Assembly (NCBI RefSeq): GCF_022968135.1
Contig: NZ_JALJRA010000005.1
Span: 124,001-188,000, forward strand
Reading direction: 5' to 3'
Origin: Pseudorhizobium tarimense
Lineage (GTDB): Bacteria > Pseudomonadota > Alphaproteobacteria > Rhizobiales > Rhizobiaceae
Length of the DNA stretch: 64,000 nucleotides
Position numbers and translations under genes: made by a program. Under the pieces are notes generated by a model. It had not been told where the DNA came from, searched no databases, and was given only the letters and a program-made list of their open reading frames with translations. Below are positions 58,842 to 64,000 of this stretch, one piece after another. The first letter of the stretch is position 1. The number at the start of each line of letters is the position of its first letter.

Positions 58842-59846
58842 ATGAGGAAATTGCTTCTTGCCACGACCGCCATCGCTTTCGGCCTCTCGGCCGCAGCTCC
58901 GGCATTCGCGCAATTCAACGAACGCAACATCCGCGTTTCGAACGGCATCAACGAAGACCACCCGGTCGGCAACGGCATTAAGGCCATGCAGGCCTGCCTC
59001 GACGAGAAGTCGGGCGGCAAGCTGAAGCTGACGGCATTCTGGGGTGGCGCACTCGGCGGTGACCTTCAGGCAACCCAGGCGCTCCGTTCGGGCGTCCAGG
59101 AAGCCGTCGTCACTTCGTCTTCGCCGCTCGTCGGCATCATCCCGGCACTCGGCGTGTTCGACCTGCCGTTCCTGTTCGCCAATGCTGAAGAGGCCTACAA
59201 GGTCCTCGACGGCGAGTTCGGCGACATGATGAACAAGAAGCTGGAAGAAGCCGGTCTGGTCAACCTGGCCTACTGGGAAAACGGCTTCCGTAACCTGTCG
59301 AACTCCGTTCGCCCGGTCACGAAGTGGGAAGACTTCGAAGGGATGAAGGTTCGCGTCATGCAGAACAACATCTTCCTCGACACCTTCCAGAACCTCGGCG
59401 CCAACGCTACTCCGATGGCTTTCGGCGAAGTGTTCTCGGCTCTTGAAACCAAGGCGATCGACGCGCAGGAAAACCCCTACGTCACGATCGACACGTCGAA
59501 GTTCTACGAAGTCCAGAACTACGTGACAGAGACGAACCACGCTTACACGCCGTTCCTCTTCCTCTTCTCCAAGCCGATCTTCGACAGCTACACGCCCGAA
59601 GAGCAGGCTGCACTGCGCGAATGTGCAGTCGTCGGTCGTGACGAAGAGCGCCGTGTGATCCAGGACCTCAACAAGAAGTCGCTGGAAAAGATCAAGGAAG
59701 CCGGCATCGAAGTGAACGTGCTTTCTCCGGAAGAGCAGAAGCGCATCCGCGAGAAGTCGATGGTGGTTTACGAAAAGCACAAGAATGAGATCGGCGCCGA
59801 CGTTGTCGACGGCATTCTCGCTGAGCTCGAAGAGATCCGTAATTAA
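58842..59846 (+). CDS. TRAP transporter substrate-binding protein (DctP family)
   Basis: A 334-residue periplasmic binding protein. The signal peptide spans residues 1-25 (ending AFAQ). The family carboxylate-binding Arg lies in a segment like GMKVRVMQNNIFLDTFQNLGANATPMAFGEVFSALE (quoted in part: MKVRVMQNN). GGGAGG precedes the ATG. Codon choice is biased to C- and G-ending codons, suggesting high expression. Sugar-acid context suggests an aldonate ligand. Confidence 0.94.
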   Translation: MRKLLLATTAIAFGLSAAAPAFAQFNERNIRVSNGINEDHPVGNGIKAMQACLDEKSGGKLKLTAFWGGALGGDLQATQALRSGVQEAVVTSSSPLVGIIPALGVFDLPFLFANAEEAYKVLDGEFGDMMNKKLEEAGLVNLAYWENGFRNLSNSVRPVTKWEDFEGMKVRVMQNNIFLDTFQNLGANATPMAFGEVFSALETKAIDAQENPYVTIDTSKFYEVQNYVTETNHAYTPFLFLFSKPIFDSYTPEEQAALRECAVVGRDEERRVIQDLNKKSLEKIKEAGIEVNVLSPEEQKRIREKSMVVYEKHKNEIGADVVDGILAELEEIRN

Positions 59847-59892
59847 TCGTCCGAACAGCGGCTGCAGTCTTGTTTCTGCAGCCTCTTCTCGA

Positions 59893-59929
59893 GAAGGCCC
59901 GTGGGTTCGCTCCACGGGCCTTCTCTTTT
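59893..59929 (+). terminator. Rho-independent terminator after the TRAP operon
   Basis: A 12-bp stem (GAAGGCCCGTGG / CCACGGGCCTTC) with a 7-base loop is followed by TCTTTT. It lies 46 bases after the binding-protein stop. The remainder of the 59847-60064 gap holds nothing else I recognise. Confidence 0.9.
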
Positions 59930-60064
59930 GGCCACGGCAGTGACGTCGTGTCAGGCGCCGTTCAGGGGGACGACGCTGCATGACGGGCGGAAGCTTCCCA
60001 TGAGAAAAGCCGCCCCGGTCGGAGCGGCCTTCGCTAGAAAATGCACTTTGCGCTTGGAGTCTTG

Positions 60065-60985
60065 TCAGGGAACTTCGATGGGACGATCCTGCTGACGCTT
60101 CTTCAGCGTCTGCTCGCGAACAAAGATGAAGAGACCGGAAGCGACGATCAAGCCTGCGCCGATCATCATGCTCATCCGCGGCAGGTCGCCGAAGAACAGC
60201 CAGCCGAAGATAACTGCATACAGCAGCAATGTGTACTGAAGCGGGGCGACGGTCGCGGCATCCGACATCTTCAGCGCCCTGTTGACCAGCATGTGAGCGG
60301 CCATGGCAACCACGCCGAGTAAGGCGAGGAGAAACAAGTCGCGGCCTGATGCGATGGGCGACCAGTCGAAAGGTGCAAATACAAGGCCTGCCAGCGCGGC
60401 AGCCGTTGTCTGGAAAAACACCAGCGTGCTGTCCGGCGTTCCTCGCAGGAAACGCCCGGAGATCATCATGAAGGCGAAGGCGGCGCTGCCGATGATGGAG
60501 ATGATCGCGGGTGCCGTGAACATGGCGCTTGACGGCTCCAGGGTGATGACGACGCCGACGAAGCCGATGGCGATCGCCGTCCACCGGCGCCAGCCGACGC
60601 TTTCGCCCAGCAGGAAAGGAGAAGCGGCCGCGACGTAAATAGGTGCGGCGAGCCAGAAGGTCATGACGTCTGCTAGCGGCAGGTACATGACCGCATAGTA
60701 GAAGCAGAACACCTCCGCGGTGGAGAAGATCACGCGGGCAAGCTGCATGCCCTTCCGCTCCGCTCCGAAGATCGGGGTTCTGCCCGCCTTGCAGAGGAGC
60801 GGTGACAGGATGATCAGTGCGGCGATGCTGCGCAGCAGGATCACCTGTCCCAGCCCGTAGGAGGACACCAGCCATTTTCCCATGGCATCGTTGAGCGCAA
60901 ACATGAGCATGCCGAGCAGCATGACCAGCGGTCCAGCGGCAGACGAAGCACCGAAGCCGCCGGCGGCCATAGCAAACTTAGACAT
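60065..60985 (-). CDS. EamA/DMT-family transporter
   Basis: A 306-residue, ten-helix transporter of the drug/metabolite superfamily with two EamA repeats; the second includes ALLGVVAMAAHMLVNRALKMSDAATVAPLQY in part. Direction and substrate are unknown. As the last gene of the dgo-like operon it may export or import a sugar acid. I chose ATG 60985 over 60988 because of the very close GGGAGGA. Confidence 0.87.
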   Translation of the reverse strand: MSKFAMAAGGFGASSAAGPLVMLLGMLMFALNDAMGKWLVSSYGLGQVILLRSIAALIILSPLLCKAGRTPIFGAERKGMQLARVIFSTAEVFCFYYAVMYLPLADVMTFWLAAPIYVAAASPFLLGESVGWRRWTAIAIGFVGVVITLEPSSAMFTAPAIISIIGSAAFAFMMISGRFLRGTPDSTLVFFQTTAAALAGLVFAPFDWSPIASGRDLFLLALLGVVAMAAHMLVNRALKMSDAATVAPLQYTLLLYAVIFGWLFFGDLPRMSMMIGAGLIVASGLFIFVREQTLKKRQQDRPIEVP

Positions 60986-61011
60986 CATTCCTCCCAGGAA
61001 ATAGACCTCCG

Positions 61012-62214
61012 TCAGATGCTCCTGGCGTCCGAGAATCGCCGGCTGACGGTGAAATTCTTCTCTAGCTCCGGATGCAGCTCCATGCCAAGGCCAGCGCCCG
61101 GCGGCACGGTGATCATCCCGTTCTTTACTTCCGGCAACGCCGTCACAAGATCACGGTACCAGGTGTTGTAGAAGGCCCGCACGCTTTCCTGTACCAAGGC
61201 GTTTGGTGCGTTGAGCGAGAGATGCGTCGAGGCGCAGAGGACGACTGGACCAGTGCAATCATGCGGCGCGACAGGCAGGTGCCACGTCTCCGCCATGGAC
61301 GCGATCTTTCGTGCTTCAGAAAGCCCGCCGCACCAGGAGATGTCGAGCATGACGATGCCGGCCGCTCCCGTTTCCAGGTAGTCACGGAAGCCCCAACGGG
61401 TTGCAAGGGTCTCCGATGCGGAGATCGGGGCAGGGGAGACTTCGGCATAGCGCTTCAAGCTGGAAAGGCTGTCCATCTTGATCGGATCTTCGTGCCAGAA
61501 GGTGTTGTAGGGCTCGAGCGCCTTGGCGATCTGCATGGCGGGCAGCAACTGCCACATCGAGTGGAACTCGACCATGATGTCCATCTTGTCGCCGACCGCC
61601 TTGCGGATCTTCTCAAAGGGATCGAGGGCAAGCTTCAGGTCCGGCATGGAGATGTACTGACCGCGGGTCTTTTCCGCCGCAGAATCAAACGGCCAGATCT
61701 TCATGGCGGTAATGCCATCTGCCAGCAGAGATTCCGCAAGCTCGTCCGCCCGATGGAGGAAGCCGTTTAGGTCGTCATAGGCGCTGCCTCCGGTCAGCCC
61801 ATAGTTTGCGGTGGTCTGGCCGGTGTTCTTCTTGATGTATTCCGTGCCCGCGCAGGTGTTGTAGGTGCGGATTTCCTTGCGGCTGAAACCGCCAAGAAGC
61901 TGGGCGATCGGTTGGTTCGTCACCTTGCCGAAGATGTCCCACAACGCGATGTCGAAGGCGGAATTGCCTCTGACTTCGGCGCCTGACGAGCGAAAGCCGA
62001 TATATCCGACGAGTTCGTTGGCCAGAAGATCGATCTGCAAAGGGTCGCGCCCAATTATGCGAGGAGCGACATACTCGTGAATATAGCTCTCGACCGTTTC
62101 GGCACCGAAGAAGGTCTCGCCGAGTCCGGTGATGCCCTCGTCGGTATGGACGAGAACCCACAGCAGATTACTACGCTCGGCAACCCGAACGGTTTCCAGT
62201 TTTGCGATCTTCAT
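61012..62214 (-). CDS. Mandelate racemase/enolase-superfamily sugar-acid dehydratase
   Basis: A 400-residue enolase-superfamily protein. The N-terminal capping domain precedes a TIM barrel with catalytic Lys in TAMKIWPFD. Metal-ligand acids are in VEFHSMW, WHEDPIKMD and ASETLATRWG, and a catalytic His is in APHDCTGPV. Members with this layout dehydrate aldonic or aldaric acids. The dgo-like neighbours suggest galactonate or a related acid, but the sequence is not close to E. coli DgoD. ATG 62214 follows GAGGAATTCA. Confidence 0.87.
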   Translation of the reverse strand: MKIAKLETVRVAERSNLLWVLVHTDEGITGLGETFFGAETVESYIHEYVAPRIIGRDPLQIDLLANELVGYIGFRSSGAEVRGNSAFDIALWDIFGKVTNQPIAQLLGGFSRKEIRTYNTCAGTEYIKKNTGQTTANYGLTGGSAYDDLNGFLHRADELAESLLADGITAMKIWPFDSAAEKTRGQYISMPDLKLALDPFEKIRKAVGDKMDIMVEFHSMWQLLPAMQIAKALEPYNTFWHEDPIKMDSLSSLKRYAEVSPAPISASETLATRWGFRDYLETGAAGIVMLDISWCGGLSEARKIASMAETWHLPVAPHDCTGPVVLCASTHLSLNAPNALVQESVRAFYNTWYRDLVTALPEVKNGMITVPPGAGLGMELHPELEKNFTVSRRFSDARSI

Positions 62215-62229
62215 TGAATTCCTCATGGG

Positions 62230-62937
62230 TCAGATTATGCCTGCCGCGACGAGCGCTTTCAGGCTGCTGTCGAAGTGGCGCTCCATCATCGCCGCAGCAG
62301 ATTGGGGGTTTCCGGCAGCAATCGCCTCCGCAAGTTCGAGATGCAGGGCGTTCATCGCCTGCCGCTCGGCGTCGCTCGACCGGCTTCTCCAGCCGATCGG
62401 CCAGGTCTCGCGGGTCACGTTCTGAAAGGCGCCGAGGATCAGGGCAAAGAGCGGATTGCGGGATGCCCGTGCGACGGCGAGATGAAAGGCGATGTCATGC
62501 TCCATCACCTTGTCGGGGACCAGGAGATCTTGGGCCATGGCGGTTGCGTGGGCAATAATCTGTATTGCTTCCGCATCCGTCCGCCGAAGCGCCGCCAGCG
62601 CCGCTGTGCGCACCTCAATGGTTCGGCGTGCATCGTAGATTTGCTGGATGTCGATCTGATCGATCATAACGCCGTGGTCGATCATCAGGCAAAGGGCCTC
62701 GTCGTCCAGCTTGGCTACCGTCGGACGCTTGCCTGCACCGAGCTCTAACAGACTGAGTGCCGCAAGTGAGCGCAGGGCTTCCCGCACCACCGTCCGCGAC
62801 ACCTGCAATTGGCTCGATAGAACCGTCTCCGCTGGCAGGCGGTCACCCGGCTTCAGATCCTGCTCTCGTATGAGGCGCGCGATGGCTGCGACAGCATGGC
62901 CGACGTAATCCGATGACTTAGCAAATGCTGCATTCAT
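62230..62937 (-). CDS. FadR-family GntR regulator of the dgo-like operon
   Basis: A 235-residue regulator with an N-terminal winged helix-turn-helix (residues about 10-75, GDRLPAETVLSSQLQVSRTVVREAL in part) and an FCD domain with His residues (VMEHDIAFHLAVARASRN). It lies between dgoA and the dehydratase gene, like dgoR in E. coli's dgo operon. A palindrome sits 20 bases before its start. Confidence 0.9.
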   Translation of the reverse strand: MNAAFAKSSDYVGHAVAAIARLIREQDLKPGDRLPAETVLSSQLQVSRTVVREALRSLAALSLLELGAGKRPTVAKLDDEALCLMIDHGVMIDQIDIQQIYDARRTIEVRTAALAALRRTDAEAIQIIAHATAMAQDLLVPDKVMEHDIAFHLAVARASRNPLFALILGAFQNVTRETWPIGWRSRSSDAERQAMNALHLELAEAIAAGNPQSAAAMMERHFDSSLKALVAAGII

Positions 62938-62956
62938 ATCCTATCGCCTTCCGCAA

Positions 62957-62971
62957 ACCTGTCCTACAGGT
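62957..62971. promoter_or_regulatory. Candidate FadR-type operator before the dgo-like regulator
   Basis: ACCTGT-CCT-ACAGGT is a 15-base palindrome with the GT-N3-AC core of FadR-family sites (GTCCTAC). It lies 20 bases before the regulator start, so autoregulation and control of the downstream genes are likely. Confidence 0.55.
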
Positions 62972-63014
62972 CTAGGAAAGGCGGCGCGCTGATACAAGTG
63001 GTTTTGCGGATTGG

Positions 63015-63647
63015 CTAACGGCCGACGGCCACGTCGTAGGCCGCCAATGTTGTCTTTGCCCGTTCAGCCACTTCGGCTGAATTCATGCCAGGCTTGTAGA
63101 GGCTGGATCCGAGGCCGAAGGCCGTGATGCCAGCGTTGACGTAGTCCGCGAAATTGGTTTCCGAAACGCCGCCGACCGCAGCGATTACCAGTTCCTTCGG
63201 CAGAACAGCGCGGATGGCATTGATGCCGGACGGGCCGAGCACGCTTGCCGGGAAGAACTTGAGCCCGGTCGCGCCAGCACGGGCGGCGGCCAGCGCTTCC
63301 GTTGGGGTAAAGACCCCCGGGAGCGTTACCATGCCCCGCGATACCGCTGCGGCAATCACGGCCGGTTCCACGTTGGGGCTCACCATGAGCCGGCCTCCGG
63401 CCGACGCCAAGCGATCCACGTCTTCAACTGTGAGCACCGTACCTGCGCCAAGCAGGCAGCCGTTGGGCGCCATCTTGGCGGCGATCTCGATCGAGCGGAA
63501 AGGGTCGGGCGAGTTCAGCGGGATTTCGATTGCGGTGAACCCGGCTTCAATAAGGCCGCCAACCACGCTCTCCGTTTCTTCCGGTCGAACGCCGCGCAAA
63601 ATTGCCACAAGGGGGTAATGCATGTCGGGAAAGAGAATGCGGTTCAT
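63015..63647 (-). CDS. dgoA: 2-dehydro-3-deoxy-6-phosphogalactonate aldolase
   Basis: A 210-residue KDPG-aldolase-fold class I aldolase. It has AILRGVRPEE near residues 15-24 (catalytic Glu region of the DgoA/Eda family), EIPLNSPDP, LLGAGTVLTVEDV and the Schiff-base Lys in GATGLKFFPAS near 124-134. The LNSPDP and FFPAS motifs favour DgoA over Eda. It splits 2-keto-3-deoxy-6-phosphogalactonate into pyruvate and glyceraldehyde 3-phosphate. It lies directly downstream of the kinase gene. Confidence 0.92.
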   Translation of the reverse strand: MNRILFPDMHYPLVAILRGVRPEETESVVGGLIEAGFTAIEIPLNSPDPFRSIEIAAKMAPNGCLLGAGTVLTVEDVDRLASAGGRLMVSPNVEPAVIAAAVSRGMVTLPGVFTPTEALAAARAGATGLKFFPASVLGPSGINAIRAVLPKELVIAAVGGVSETNFADYVNAGITAFGLGSSLYKPGMNSAEVAERAKTTLAAYDVAVGR

Positions 63648-63656
63648 AAGTTACCT

Positions 63657-64000
63657 TTACGGCTGGATGGACAGAATGCGATGGGCGGCAGCGGCGAGCC
63701 CCTCACGCACAGCCTCATCGGCGTCGATTGTTTCATAGGGAAGCTGCAGGATCGAGAAGGCCGCTTCGTAAAGGCTGAGCAGCCGCCCAGCCGCAACGAG
63801 AGTTGTCTTCGGCCGGTCTGCCGATGAAGTCAGCGCCCCTGCCAGTTCGAGGCCGATCAGAGTGCCCGACAGGCGGGCGGCCGCTTCAGCGGGCGCCAGG
63901 TTCTGCAGAAGAGCAGCAGATCTCACCGTAAAAAGGAGAGTGGAGACCCGCTGCGGCGCGCCGAAAGCGGCCTTCAAGGCCTTGGCATATTCTGGCTGAT
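63657..64000 (-). CDS. dgoK: 2-dehydro-3-deoxygalactonokinase, C-terminal part (cut by window edge)
   Basis: The last 113 or so residues of a DgoK-family kinase. The reading frame runs off the right edge and is open throughout. Recognisable parts are QRVSTLLFTVRSAALLQNLAP and ARLSGTLIGLELAGAL. It would phosphorylate 2-keto-3-deoxygalactonate for DgoA, nine bases downstream. The catalytic N-terminal part is outside the window. Confidence 0.85.
   Translation of the reverse strand, partial: QPEYAKALKAAFGAPQRVSTLLFTVRSAALLQNLAPAEAAARLSGTLIGLELAGALTSSADRPKTTLVAAGRLLSLYEAAFSILQLPYETIDADEAVREGLAAAAHRILSIQP

Noticed and set aside
57525..60875. Very long open frame on the minus strand (over 1,100 codons) opposite the TRAP genes
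   Set aside because: Its translation is His/Arg/Asp-rich with no family motifs, and it lies antisense to well-supported TRAP and EamA genes. It is a shadow of GC-rich codon bias.

Overview
The window looks like a catabolic region from the Rhizobiaceae (Rhizobium, Sinorhizobium or Agrobacterium type). I infer this from the GC-rich coding bias, the pcaQ-pcaDCHGB arrangement, a type II glutamine synthetase with a divergent gstI-like small gene, many Liv-type ABC and TRAP importers, and typical rhizobial small families (DUF1127, DUF2735, TIGR02587/TIGR02588). It could lie on a chromosome or a chromid. I see no CRISPR array, rRNA, tRNA, intact insertion sequence or replication origin.

Layout. 1-6.6 kb: a worn SDR fragment, a five-gene branched-chain-type ABC importer whose first permease carries an in-frame amber codon, and a decayed acetyl-CoA hydrolase/CoA-transferase gene behind an FNR/FixK-type box. 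6.7-9.9 kb: a large hybrid histidine kinase with two receiver domains. 9.9-12.3 kb: a thiMED thiamine salvage operon behind a TPP riboswitch. 12.3-22.3 kb: mixed housekeeping and signalling genes (GH13 alpha-glucosidase, diguanylate cyclase, SDR, HD hydrolase, GFA protein, PNPOx-like protein, YqaE, DUF1194 protein, HWE kinase, TIGR02587/TIGR02588 pair).

22.3-40.8 kb is an aromatic-acid supercluster. pobA and divergent pobR convert 4-hydroxybenzoate to protocatechuate. pcaQ and pcaDCHGB open the ring and take it to 3-oxoadipate. A five-gene ABC importer, probably for protocatechuate, follows at once, and pcaIJF finish to succinyl-CoA and acetyl-CoA. A glycerate 2-kinase and an Lrp-arginase-ornithine cyclodeaminase block sit inside it. 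Sites resembling the PcaQ operator lie upstream of both pcaD and the importer.

40.8-49.6 kb: an exported S10 peptidase, then a decayed stretch (EF-hand relic fused to an SbmA/BacA-like transporter relic, an orphan gene, a frameshifted SDR). This is followed by gstI/glnII with a sigma-54 promoter, a gluconate 5-dehydrogenase-like SDR, a DUF1127 gene, a frameshifted homocysteine S-methyltransferase and a TetR regulator.

49.6-64 kb is a sugar-acid island. A minus-strand operon (DenD-like SDR, 3-hydroxyisobutyrate-dehydrogenase-family enzyme, XylD-like dehydratase) diverges from a plus-strand set (FAD-linked dehydrogenase, FadR-type regulator, XylX-like FAH enzyme, TRAP importer). A dgo-like minus-strand operon (dgoK, dgoA, FadR-type regulator, enolase-superfamily dehydratase, EamA transporter) runs off the right edge. 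Together these suggest import and oxidative or aldolytic breakdown of aldonic acids; the exact substrates cannot be read from sequence.
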